A stretch of 64,000 nt of DNA from Sphingomonas sp. (GTDB taxonomy: Bacteria > Pseudomonadota > Alphaproteobacteria > Sphingomonadales > Sphingomonadaceae): NCBI RefSeq assembly GCF_024508665.1, contig NZ_JANINP010000006.1, forward strand, positions 682,001 through 746,000. The letters are read 5' to 3'. Shown one piece after another: positions 45,752-53,460 of the stretch. The translations under genes and the position numbers were made by a program. The notes beneath the pieces were generated by a model. The model saw nothing but the letters and a program-made list of their open reading frames with translations, made no database searches and had not been told where the DNA came from. Every line of letters starts with the position of its first letter. Within the stretch, counting starts at the first letter, position 1.

Positions 45752-46635
45752 GCCGCTGCCTCGATGCGGTCGTACAGGTCCGTCAGCCAGTCGGTCATCA
45801 ACCGCGGTGCCACGACCAGCATGCGTTCGCCGGCGAGCGAGTCGAGATGCGCGTGCGGAGAGACGGCCACCGCGTTTGCGACCATCGTCTCCAGTGCGTC
45901 CAACCCTGCGCAGAATATCCTCCCCGGCCCGTCCTTCATCGTCGCGAGTTCTCGGAGTGAGAAGGCGCCGCGGCCACTATCCTCAACCAGCGATGACACG
46001 CAGGCAAGCAGCGCTTCGTGCGGCACGCCGGCTGGGGCTCGCGTGCGCTCGAAGCGCTGGACATGCGCATGCCGAAAGATGAGACCTAGCTCGCGCAAGG
46101 GGCAAGCACCCAAATCGTCCGGATCAACGTAATCAACGCCCGGACGGCTGGTATACGCGGCCAACAGGCAAGCGACGTCCTTCTGCGCAACCTGCGGCGT
46201 TGCCGGCCGAATGGCGCGAGAGCGCGTGTGCTCGAGAAACGCGTCGATACAACCGTTGCGGTCAAATATGCGCTCGGAATAATGATTGAAGAACCAGGAC
46301 CAAACCGTGCCAGGTGCGCACACCAGCGAAAGGTGGAGAAACCACCAAGTTCCTGGGAGTTCGCAGAAGGCGTCGCGTTGCGCGATCAGTCGCGCCATCT
46401 CCGATGCGCCGCGGGCCTTTGTGTCGCCCTCTTCGGCGGTGAGCCCCATTGCGCGGAGCCAGAAGCTTAGCGACTCGACCATTTTTGAGCCTAGCCCGAG
46501 GGCATCGGCCATTTCGGTCGATGCTGAAAAGCTGCCTGAACTGACGAGCCGATCGATACCCTTAGGCAACCAGCCGTACCGCACGGGAAAGGTATAGTGA
46601 CCGCCATAGGCGTAACGTTGCTGGGGGATGGTCAC
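45748..46635 (-). CDS. sspB: SspB-like DUF4007 protein (nicking component)
   Basis: 295 aa opening YGGHYTFPVRYGWLPKGIDR then ALGLGSKMVESLSFWLRAMG, the characteristic DUF4007 start. SspB makes the nick needed for single-stranded phosphorothioation. The start is GTG overlapping the cysteine desulfurase stop (GTGA), and its stop overlaps the sspC start (ATGA). DUF4007 is what separates this locus from the double-stranded DndBCDE type; no dndB, dndD or dndE is present. Confidence 0.82.
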   Translation of the reverse strand: MTIPQQRYAYGGHYTFPVRYGWLPKGIDRLVSSGSFSASTEMADALGLGSKMVESLSFWLRAMGLTAEEGDTKARGASEMARLIAQRDAFCELPGTWWFLHLSLVCAPGTVWSWFFNHYSERIFDRNGCIDAFLEHTRSRAIRPATPQVAQKDVACLLAAYTSRPGVDYVDPDDLGACPLRELGLIFRHAHVQRFERTRAPAGVPHEALLACVSSLVEDSGRGAFSLRELATMKDGPGRIFCAGLDALETMVANAVAVSPHAHLDSLAGERMLVVAPRLMTDWLTDLYDRIEAAA

Positions 46636-47834
46636 GGTCGCCCTCGCATCCGGTCGACCGTCCCCGAGATTACTGCGATCGCGTGATTGATCTCGCTGAG
46701 TTGGTTATTGACCGACAGCGAGATGCGGATGGTCGAAAAGGCGTCCGCTTCACTCAGCCCCATAGCCACTAGCACATGAGAGGGTTCTGGGCGCCCGGTT
46801 GAGCATGCGGATCCCTGCGACACCCTGATGCCTTGCGCGTCGAGATTGGCGACAAGAGCCATCGCATCACAGTTAGCGAAGGTTACGTTTGTTACGTTCG
46901 GCAAGCGTGAACTCGCAGAGCCATTGATTATTGCCCCCTCGATCCGACAGAGCCCTTGCTCGATATGACGATGCAACGCTTCAAGATGGCGACGTCGATC
47001 GATCCGGTGGAGCGCCCACTCGTCGACAGCGGCGCTAAGACCCGCAATTGCGGGCACCGCCTCGGTGCCCGCGCGTATGCCTCTTTCCTGTTCGCCGCCC
47101 TTTAGCAATGCGCGCAGCGGAATCGCACTGTCGTCAGCAACGATAATTGCTCCGATCCCCATAGGACCATGGATCTTGTGTCCGGACATAGTCACCACAT
47201 CTGGGCCGACGCCTCGGCCCAGATTGATTTCGATCTTGCCCATCGCTTGGGCGGCGTCGGCATGAAAATAACAATGCTGACATTCTCCGACGATCGCAGC
47301 AATCGCAGCGGCATCCTGCAGCACGCCGGTTTCGGAATTCGCCAACTGCAGCGACACCAAGCATGGCCCATTGGCGCTGCGCACAGCTACGTTCAATGAT
47401 TCGAGATCGATCCTTCCACCGCGATCCACCGGCAAAATAGTGACATCGCTACCGACCTGAGCAAGCGCCTTGGCAGTTGTCAGGACTGATGGATGCTCCA
47501 CCGCAGAGGTGACTATCCGCGCTCGGCCGCCCGCAAAGCTCGACAGCACCAAGTTATTCGCCTCTGTGCAGCCCGAGGTGAAGACGACGCCATCATCGAA
47601 CGCCCCATTCACCAAGGCCGATAGCGAATCGCGCGCGGCGGTGAGCACGTCACGTGATGCGTTACCTCGCCCATGTCCGCTCGAGGGATTGCCATGACGA
47701 TGAGACATGGCCGCCACGACCGCAGCGATCACCGCGGGCGTAGGCGCGGTGTTCGCGCTCGCATCGAGATCGACAGCTGCCGCATCTATCATCGCGCCCT
47801 CGCGCAACGACGACGCGACCGCTTCAAAATTCAT
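46632..47834 (-). CDS. sspA: Cysteine desulfurase (SspA/DndA/IscS-like), first gene of the ssp operon
   Basis: About 400-aa PLP enzyme: HADAAQAMGKIEINL, MSGHKIHGPMGIGA (PLP Lys) and SQGSACSTGRPEPSHVL (catalytic Cys loop). It provides persulfide sulfur for DNA modification. Two adjacent ATGs occur; AGGAGA is 6 nt from the second (47834) and only 3 nt from the first (47837), so the second is preferred. The promoter must lie in the short gap before the relaxase gene. Confidence 0.88.
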   Translation of the reverse strand: MNFEAVASSLREGAMIDAAAVDLDASANTAPTPAVIAAVVAAMSHRHGNPSSGHGRGNASRDVLTAARDSLSALVNGAFDDGVVFTSGCTEANNLVLSSFAGGRARIVTSAVEHPSVLTTAKALAQVGSDVTILPVDRGGRIDLESLNVAVRSANGPCLVSLQLANSETGVLQDAAAIAAIVGECQHCYFHADAAQAMGKIEINLGRGVGPDVVTMSGHKIHGPMGIGAIIVADDSAIPLRALLKGGEQERGIRAGTEAVPAIAGLSAAVDEWALHRIDRRRHLEALHRHIEQGLCRIEGAIINGSASSRLPNVTNVTFANCDAMALVANLDAQGIRVSQGSACSTGRPEPSHVLVAMGLSEADAFSTIRISLSVNNQLSEINHAIAVISGTVDRMRGRP

Positions 47835-47849
47835 CATAGTCTCCTAGCC

Positions 47850-47876
47850 TCGACGCTATACGGGTGGCAGGCCACC
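47850..47876 (-). promoter_or_regulatory. Putative sspA promoter region with palindrome GGTGGC-AG-GCCACC
   Basis: About 30 nt upstream of sspA a 6-bp inverted repeat (47863-47876) precedes a TATAGC-like hexamer. This is the only space available for the promoter of a 17-kb operon. Weak evidence: symmetry and position only. Confidence 0.35.
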
Positions 47877-48046
47877 AGCGCCACATCTAGTCGATATGAG
47901 TCTTGCTGATCTGCGCCGATACCGGCCTAACAGAGGTTCTGAGTTTGTTCCAGATCGCGCCGGTCGCCTAGCGCCATAAAAGTGGGTGGATCGATCCCGT
48001 TATCATCGTCGACATTCATCCAGTACTGCGGGGACGAGCGAGCTGG

Positions 48047-48075
48047 GCGGGCTTACCTGGCAGGTGAAAGCCCGC
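48047..48075. terminator. Hairpin after the relaxase gene
   Basis: GCGGGCTT / AAGCCCGC with an inner ACCT / AGGT pair forms a stable stem just downstream of the relaxase stop on the minus strand. There is no clear T-run, so it may be a factor-dependent terminator or a barrier between the relaxase and ssp transcripts. Confidence 0.45.
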
Positions 48076-48085
48076 TAGCAGGTCA

Positions 48086-50050
48086 TCATGCTATCGTCGG
48101 CCCGGATCGGCCGCGGCCGAACTGCCAGCTGATCCCGTCCGTACGCATGATGCCGGAAGCGGCCTTGCCGATGTTGCGTTCGAGCACCTCGCGCCACGGC
48201 ACCAGCGTGAAATCCCGCGACCGTTCGACGAGCGCATAGCTGCCGCTTTCTAGATCGACGCGCCTAGCGATCACGCCCTCGACCCGCTCGCCGTTGCGCG
48301 CTGGCTCGAACGGCTTGCCCATGTGCTGGGACAGCTGGGCTCCAACATGGCGCACTTCGCGCCGGCCGAGCTCGTCGAGCGCGCCGCTCCGCAAACGGAA
48401 CGCGCGGCCGTCACCTGCCGCCAATTGTTGCTCGATCAGCCATTGTCGCCGCGCCGCGAGCGCCGTCCTGACTTCGCGCCCGAAGCCGGCGTCGCGGAAT
48501 GGTTCCGCGGCGCCCGGCGCCAGCTCGCGGTCGAGCCAGGTCGGCGCCTCGATCGCGACAAGGTCCCCGACGGGCCGAAGTGAGAGGATCGACAGCGCAA
48601 CCGGGCGGTCGCGCTGCTGCCGCTGCGCGAAGGCTTCCGCCCGGTCGAGATGGTTCTGCGGGATGGACCAGCTACCGTCCGCCAGTCGCTCGGGTCCCGT
48701 GCCCGCGCGCCGCATGGCTTCGAGCCGCCGGACATGGCTCGCCGCATAGGCTTCGCTCGCCGTCGGATCGTGCCGCAGATGAAGGTCGACCGAGTAGCGC
48801 CCGCCATTGGCGCGGGCAACCGCATCGACAGTTCGATCCGCCTGGCTCGCCTCTGCCTTTGTCGGCTCGATCCGCACCGTCGCGTTCTCGGGTACAGATG
48901 GGGTGGCGTCGCCACGCCCGATGTCGACATAATGGACCCGGCCATCAATGCCGTCGATCATCATGTAGTGACGGTCGCGATACTCGTCAGAGAAGCCGCG
49001 CTGGATCAGCCGCCCGACGACGGGTTCGCGCAGCTCCGTCGCCACCACCTGCTCTACCCCTGCGCGGTCGAGCCGGCGGGCGGTCAGCTCGCGCTGCATC
49101 AGCCGGATGATGTCGCCGCGCTCGCCCATGCGGCGTAGCGTGTCCTCGAGCCCGTCGGCGAGCCGGTAGCGGCCGCCGCCGATGTCCTCGGCAAGGTCCA
49201 TCGCCTTGAGCTTGCGCAGCCGCCCGGCCGCGATCGTCCGCTGGAAGGGATCGTTGTCGGCCGACAACACCATCCGGTCGGCATCCATCCGGCGCAGCAG
49301 ACGGCGGTCGATCGCGGTCAGCCGCTCCTGGTCGACATCGTGGCGCAGGCGGGCCTCGATCTCGCGATCGGTACGTGGCCCCAGGTCGAGCGTGACCAGC
49401 TCGGACGCGCGCTCGCGTAGCCCGTGCGAAATATACTCGCGTGCGATGATGAGATTGTCGCCCCGATCATCGACGCCGCGCAGGACGACATGGGTGTGCG
49501 GGCGCTCGGTGTTGAAGTGGTCGACAGCGACCCAGTCGAGCTTCGTGCCGAGATCGTGCTCGACCTGTGTCATCAGCCGCCGGACATAGGGTTTGAGGTC
49601 GGGATATTCGGCGCCGTCCTCGGCCGAGACAATGAAGCGGAACTGGTGCCGGTCATGCGCCGTGCGCTTGAGGAAATCGTCGCCGTCCGCGCGGTCGGTG
49701 TCCGGGCCGTAGAGCTCGCCCGGCAAACCCTCGCGCGTAACCCCGTCGCGCTGGATGTAGCGCATATGCGCGCGGGCGATCTGGCCGGCCTTGCCGGCGA
49801 GCCGGATCAGGCTCGCCTTCACGACGGCGCGGCGCCCGCGAAATCCTGCCAGTCGGTCTCGGCTGGAGAGCAGCCGCCCCATGCTCGCGCCGCGACCGAT
49901 GCGGCTGCCGTCGAAGCGGCATGCCTTGACCCCGGTCTTGGTACCGGCGAGGCGAGCGGCGGCGAGGATGCGACCGCCATATTTGACGACTTTCTTGCCG
50001 TCCTTGCCGCGCGTCCGGCCGAGCTTGGGGGTGAAGTAGTCGTCAGGCAT
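48086..50050 (-). CDS. rlxS: Relaxase / mobilisation nuclease (DUF3363, VirD2-like)
   Basis: 654 aa starting MPDDYFTPKLGRTRGKDGK. RHQFRFIVSAEDGAEYPDLK and VAVDHFNTERPHTHVVLRG (HxH metal-binding motif) form the catalytic relaxase domain; the C-terminal half is DUF3363. It nicks oriT and pilots single-stranded DNA during conjugation. The ORF-track start adds 40 residues that translate the oriT palindromes; the ATG at 50050 is preferred. Its presence next to traF and an excisionase-like gene is typical of ICEMlSym-type elements. Confidence 0.88.
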   Translation of the reverse strand: MPDDYFTPKLGRTRGKDGKKVVKYGGRILAAARLAGTKTGVKACRFDGSRIGRGASMGRLLSSRDRLAGFRGRRAVVKASLIRLAGKAGQIARAHMRYIQRDGVTREGLPGELYGPDTDRADGDDFLKRTAHDRHQFRFIVSAEDGAEYPDLKPYVRRLMTQVEHDLGTKLDWVAVDHFNTERPHTHVVLRGVDDRGDNLIIAREYISHGLRERASELVTLDLGPRTDREIEARLRHDVDQERLTAIDRRLLRRMDADRMVLSADNDPFQRTIAAGRLRKLKAMDLAEDIGGGRYRLADGLEDTLRRMGERGDIIRLMQRELTARRLDRAGVEQVVATELREPVVGRLIQRGFSDEYRDRHYMMIDGIDGRVHYVDIGRGDATPSVPENATVRIEPTKAEASQADRTVDAVARANGGRYSVDLHLRHDPTASEAYAASHVRRLEAMRRAGTGPERLADGSWSIPQNHLDRAEAFAQRQQRDRPVALSILSLRPVGDLVAIEAPTWLDRELAPGAAEPFRDAGFGREVRTALAARRQWLIEQQLAAGDGRAFRLRSGALDELGRREVRHVGAQLSQHMGKPFEPARNGERVEGVIARRVDLESGSYALVERSRDFTLVPWREVLERNIGKAASGIMRTDGISWQFGRGRSGPTIA

Positions 50051-50071
50051 CACACGGGCCTGAGTCTCGCG

Positions 50072-50194
50072 ATTTCGCAGCGAAATTGGCGGAAAACCGC
50101 CATTTACCAAAATCGTATCTCGCAGGTGGTGCGAGACAGTCTCGCGAAAAAAGGATGTGCAGACAATCACTTAAGCAGTGGCGCGAGACACTGC
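50072..50194. other. Candidate origin of transfer (oriT): cluster of five palindromes
   Basis: Directly upstream of the relaxase start lie ATTTCGC-A-GCGAAAT (50072-50086), TGGCGG-AAAA-CCGCCA (50087-50102), TCTCGCA-N5-TGCGAGA (50118-50136), GCGAGAC-A-GTCTCGC (50131-50145) and GCAGTG-N8-CACTGC (50175-50194). The heptamer GCGAGAC recurs. Adjacent inverted repeats beside the relaxase gene are the standard look of an oriT. The nick site cannot be located from sequence. Confidence 0.65.
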
Positions 50195-50241
50195 CTTTAT
50201 CTTGTTTCCCCTCTTTCCCTTCCTTCCCTCCATCCCGGCTC

Positions 50242-50285
50242 AAAAAAAGGGGAGAGACGACGCCGAACCGACGCCGCCTCTCCCC
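50242..50285 (-). terminator. Rho-independent terminator of the rdfS-traF operon
   Basis: On the minus strand GGGGAGAG...CTCTCCCC forms an 8-bp stem (inner GCGGCGTCGG/TTCGGCGTCG can extend it) followed by seven T. It lies 17 nt after the small-protein stop at 50302 and separates that operon from oriT and the relaxase. Confidence 0.8.
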
Positions 50286-50301
50286 GGGAGAATTCTGCCG
50301 A

Positions 50302-50661
50302 TCAGTGCGCATGGAGCATCGCATCCCGCGCCCGAACCAGCGACCTGAACTGCCGGCATCCCATCATCCCGTGGGCATTGCCATCGCCGTCCACGAGCAT
50401 GGTGGCACAGAACCATTTGCCATCGAGGCGACCGCAAATCGCGATCCGATCGAGTTCAAAATCCTCGTCGTCGGGGCTTTCGTAGGCGCCGATCCAGCGC
50501 TCCTCGACCCTCGCATCCCAGCGAAAATCCGCTTCCTCGGCCTCCAGAAAGCGGTGCGCCAGGGCTTCCCCGGCACCGCGCCCAAACTCCAGTTCAAGCC
50601 CAGCAACCAATGCGTTTATCACGCGATCCGACGCCGTTCCGATGCTCTGATACATGCTCAT
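50302..50661 (-). CDS. Small ICE backbone protein of unknown function
   Basis: 119 aa starting MSMYQSIGTASDRVINALVA. Acidic (EAEEADFRWDARVEER, SPDDEDFELD), globular, with no recognised domain. GGAG lies 6-7 nt before the ATG; the longer ORF-track version translates the upstream intergenic sequence. It is the last gene before a strong terminator and next to the oriT candidate, so an accessory role in relaxosome function or its regulation is possible. Confidence 0.65.
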   Translation of the reverse strand: MSMYQSIGTASDRVINALVAGLELEFGRGAGEALAHRFLEAEEADFRWDARVEERWIGAYESPDDEDFELDRIAICGRLDGKWFCATMLVDGDGNAHGMMGCRQFRSLVRARDAMLHAH

Positions 50662-50781
50662 GATGATCTCCAACGCTGATGTTCCCATCATCGAGAACGG
50701 CGTTTCAGAGATGGGTGGCGGAGCGGCTGTCAGGGCCGCGGAGCGAAGCGCAGCGCCGCGAAGCGGACGCGGGGGGAACCG

Positions 50782-50796
50782 ATTTTCGAAGAAAAT
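50782..50796. repeat. Small hairpin ATTTTC-GAA-GAAAAT in a GC-rich gap
   Basis: AT-rich palindrome flanked by GGGGGG runs in the 233-bp gap between the 119-aa gene and the transglycosylase gene. It interrupts an otherwise about 70% GC stretch with repeated GCGAAGCG words. It may be an RNA structure or processing site. Confidence 0.35.
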
Positions 50797-50894
50797 TGGG
50801 GGGCACCCGCGGGCCTTGATAGCCGTTCCGCCACCCGTCATGCTGGGTCTATCGAGACGAGCTTCCTCCCTCTCCGACATGCACCGCATCGCGA

Positions 50895-51506
50895 TCAATC
50901 CCCCTTCGACAGCGCCACGAACAGCGACGACCCGGGGGTGGAAGCCGACGCCTCGGAGGGGGTCTTCACATCGCGCCGAACGGCAAAGATAGAGGGCGGC
51001 AGCACCGGCGTGGCGGCCACCGGGACGCTCGGCACTGGCGATCGCGGCGCGACGCTGGCGAGATAGCCGACCGTCTCGGCAGGCAGAGCGCGGCCTCCGG
51101 CCAGATACTCGGCATAGCGGCCCGGCCCTGCATTATAGGCAGCGAAGAGGCCCGGATAGCCGAAGCGATCGTACATCAGCCTGAGATACAGGGTGCCCGC
51201 CAGGATGTTGTCGCGCGGGTCGTCCGGGTCGGCGCCGAGCCCGAGCCTTGCACGCATGTCGGCCCAGGTCGCGGGCATCAGTTGCATTAGGCCCGTCGCG
51301 CCTGCCGACGAGCGGATCGGGCGACCGTCGAGAGTCGTCTGGCCCCGGCTCTCCGCCTGCATGACCCGCTCGATCCAGGCTGTCGGCACGCCGAACCGGG
51401 CGGACGCTTCGGCGATATAGGGCCGCCAGTCGGCGACCGATTCCGCCTGTGCCGGCGCGGCAACGGCGAGGCTGGCGACGCCCAGCATGATCCTTACCGC
51501 GCCCAT
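50895..51506 (-). CDS. Lytic transglycosylase (conjugation-associated)
   Basis: 203 aa with a short signal peptide (LGVASLAVAAPAQAE) and the SLT domain: RVMQAESRGQ with the catalytic Glu, SSAGATGLMQLMPATW, and LFAAYNAGPGRYAEY. It opens the peptidoglycan for the transfer apparatus. The start at 51506 overlaps traF by 13 nt; Met 51488 is an alternative just before the hydrophobic stretch. The long ORF-track extension is out of frame with traF and spurious. Confidence 0.85.
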   Translation of the reverse strand: MGAVRIMLGVASLAVAAPAQAESVADWRPYIAEASARFGVPTAWIERVMQAESRGQTTLDGRPIRSSAGATGLMQLMPATWADMRARLGLGADPDDPRDNILAGTLYLRLMYDRFGYPGLFAAYNAGPGRYAEYLAGGRALPAETVGYLASVAPRSPVPSVPVAATPVLPPSIFAVRRDVKTPSEASASTPGSSLFVALSKGD

Positions 51507-52075
51507 AGCGGCCGCGCCCCGCCGACGATGTCGGCGCTTTCGGTCACTCCAAAATAGCGCCCGTCGAACGACGCCGGCGTATCCATCAGCAGGAACAGCT
51601 GGCGACCGCGCAGCCGCACGCAGCCCGACCACATCGGCATCGGCCGGCCCGCGCCATCGGCGGCCGACCGCTCGGCGATCCAGCGTCCGTTGACGAAGAT
51701 TTCCTGGCCGAGCGCGCAGACCTCGTCGCCCGCAGAGGCCACGACCCGCTTCACCAGCGGCACGTTCATCGGCAGGTAGCGGCGGGTCGCGGCGAGCCGC
51801 CGATACGGTTCCGGCACCCGCGCGACGACCATGTCGCCTGGCTCTGCGGGGGCACCCGGAGACACCGCGTAGAGGCCGATCGGCGCGCTGGCCGAGGCAT
51901 TCCAGACCAGCCGCGGGGCCGGAGGAAACACCGCGGTGGCGAGCAGCGCGACGCCGCCGATCGCGCCGATCGCTGCCCATCGGATCAGGCGTTTGCGCCG
52001 AGCCTTGGCCGCGCGCAGGGCGTCGCCCCAAGCGAGGAGCGGCGCGTCGCCGCTGGCATGCGAGCGCCGGTTCAT
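51494..52075 (-). CDS. traF: TraF-type S26 signal peptidase
   Basis: 193 aa: one N-terminal membrane segment (about 30-50, WAAIGAIGGVALLATAVF), catalytic Ser in SASAPIGLYAV and Lys in NVPLVKRVVASAGDEV, ending DSADIVGG-type box residues. TraF peptidases process conjugative pilin. The ATG overlaps the HTH gene stop (ATGA). The order HTH-traF-...-rlxS matches the rdfS-traF-rlxS arrangement of ICEMlSymR7A. Confidence 0.85.
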   Translation of the reverse strand: MNRRSHASGDAPLLAWGDALRAAKARRKRLIRWAAIGAIGGVALLATAVFPPAPRLVWNASASAPIGLYAVSPGAPAEPGDMVVARVPEPYRRLAATRRYLPMNVPLVKRVVASAGDEVCALGQEIFVNGRWIAERSAADGAGRPMPMWSGCVRLRGRQLFLLMDTPASFDGRYFGVTESADIVGGARPLWAR

Positions 52076-52302
52076 GCGCGCGGCTCCCGCCCGCCGCTGT
52101 CGCGGCTCCACGCGTCGAGATCGTCGATATGGTATTGGACGAAGCGGCAATGGCGGCGGAACGCCGGTCCCTTGCCCGCCCGCCGGAGCCGCTTCAGCGA
52201 CTTCGAAGAGATCTTGAGATAGGCGGCGGCCTGGTCGGTGGTGAGGAAGGGCGAGCCGCGCTTGGCGCGGCCTGCCCGGTCGATGTCGCTGTCGTCCTGC
52301 AT
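52072..52302 (-). CDS. rdfS: Excisionase-like HTH protein (candidate recombination directionality factor)
   Basis: 76 aa with a MerR/HTH_17-type DNA-binding domain: FLTTDQAAAYLKISSKSLKR, then a wing with FRRHCRFVQYHIDDLDAW. Such small HTH proteins act as excisionases. In ICEMlSymR7A rdfS is the FseA-activated gene placed before traF, and this gene has the same position, overlapping traF by 4 nt. The symbol is given by synteny; a plain AlpA-like regulator is the alternative. Confidence 0.68.
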   Translation of the reverse strand: MQDDSDIDRAGRAKRGSPFLTTDQAAAYLKISSKSLKRLRRAGKGPAFRRHCRFVQYHIDDLDAWSRDSGGREPRA

Positions 52303-52381
52303 GCTGGTCGGGGTCCGTTGCTCGCGGCGGCGGAAGTGCCGGCGCGTCCCCGAGCATCCGGACCGGGACCCGCTGCGGGGA

Positions 52382-52409
52382 GTGTCGAAACGATTTCGCG
52401 TTCCGACAC
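52382..52409. promoter_or_regulatory. Nested palindrome upstream of the excisionase-like gene
   Basis: GTGTCG...CGACAC encloses CGAAA-CGA-TTTCG in the 126-bp gap between DUF736 and rdfS. It may be the binding site of an activator such as FseA, or the DUF736 terminator. No T-run is present. Confidence 0.35.
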
Positions 52410-52428
52410 CCCCGCGAGCGCGGCCTTG

Positions 52429-52728
52429 TCAGCGCGACCAGATCAGCTTCCAGTCGCTGCCGTCGCCTTGGACGAGCTGGGCGTAGATCGGCGAAGGCAG
52501 CGAGGGATCGTCGAGCTTTAGGCTCAGATATTCGGTACCGGTCTCGCGCGCGGCCTTGGTCCAGCCTGCCCCGATCTCGACCGCACCGGCGAAGACGCGG
52601 GTGTCGGGTGCCTTGTCGTTGTCCCGCTCGACGGGGCGGATCGTCGCCTTGACGTTGAGGGTCAGGGTCCGGATCGAACCGGTGAAAACGCCGCTTTCGT
52701 CGCGGCTGAAGGTGCCAATCTGTGCCAT
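52429..52728 (-). CDS. DUF736 family protein
   Basis: 99 aa starting [20 protein letters not shown] and ending [15 protein letters not shown], a full-length DUF736 protein, a marker of alphaproteobacterial plasmids and ICEs with no known function. AAGGAGATGACATC precedes the ATG, fixing the start. The longer ORF-track frame is an upstream read-through. Confidence 0.85.
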   Translation of the reverse strand: MAQIGTFSRDESGVFTGSIRTLTLNVKATIRPVERDNDKAPDTRVFAGAVEIGAGWTKAARETGTEYLSLKLDDPSLPSPIYAQLVQGDGSDWKLIWSR

Positions 52729-53181
52729 GATGTCATCTCCTTGATGCTCGCAAAGCCGCCCATCGCGGCCTCGACAGGCGGACACGGGCGGCAGCCAGGG
52801 CCGGCGATGCACCTGAAAGGCCGAAGCGAAGCGGAGGACGCGGGGACGCGGAGTTTCTTGGTCCGCGAGGAGGCGTGGCACACGCCGGGGAAGAAAGTTC
52901 GCGGCCCCGCGTTGTGGCGCCGGACGGCCTGCCGCAGGACGCCGTCGTCGAGAGGCCGAGGGTCGGATTTGCCTCCGCACAGGTGATTTACGCAGCGCGG
53001 AATGGCGGCTCCGACGCGACTCCATCACCGATTTCAGCGATCGACGGACCTACCGCGAGGTTCGAGAAATCCGCCGGAAGAGCCGACGCGCGTTACCCGA
53101 AATCGCGTCTCGGCTGTCTCGGGCAGGGTCGGCCCTGCCGTCCCTTGCGCGGGGCCGACGCCATCTTGGGGGATCAGCCGC
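52729..53181. other. Divergent intergenic region between DUF736 and the HU gene
   Basis: 453 bp, no convincing gene. It must hold promoters for both directions. At about 53091 it contains GCGTTACCCGAAATC, a word that recurs exactly upstream of the sigma-factor gene near 63651. The ORFs drawn here lack ribosome binding sites and family features. Confidence 0.4.
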
Positions 53182-53454
53182 ATGACCAGGAACGATATCG
53201 CCGACGCACTCGCCACGGCGCGGAACCTCAGCAAGGCGGAAGCGCGGACGATGGTCGCCGACGTGCTCGACGCGATCGCGGCGGGGGCCGCGAAAGGGGA
53301 AGTAGCGCTCGCCGGGTTCGGCAAGTTCAGCGTCACCCATCGTCCGGCGCGTGCCGGACGCAACCCGCGAACCGGGGAAGCGATGTTCGTCGCGGCTTCG
53401 CGCACCGTCCGGTTCCGCCCGGCGAAAGCGTTCAAGGATCGCGTCGCCGGCTGA
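53182..53454 (+). CDS. HU/IHF family DNA-binding protein
   Basis: 90 aa: MTRNDIADALATARNLSKAE at the N-terminus, the GEVALAGFGKFSVTHRPAR core and the DNA-contacting arm GRNPRTGEAMFVAASRTVRF. A nucleoid or recombination-accessory protein; ICE-encoded copies can assist excision or relaxosome assembly. The ATG at 53182 (GGGGGA upstream) is preferred over the extended ORF. It precedes the ammonia-lyase gene by 6 nt. Confidence 0.88.
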   Translation: MTRNDIADALATARNLSKAEARTMVADVLDAIAAGAAKGEVALAGFGKFSVTHRPARAGRNPRTGEAMFVAASRTVRFRPAKAFKDRVAG

Positions 53455-53460
53455 CGGAAA

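Noticed and set aside
49424-50485. 353-aa plus-strand ORF across the relaxase start and oriT
   Set aside because: Antisense to the relaxase and translating the palindromes; no family features.
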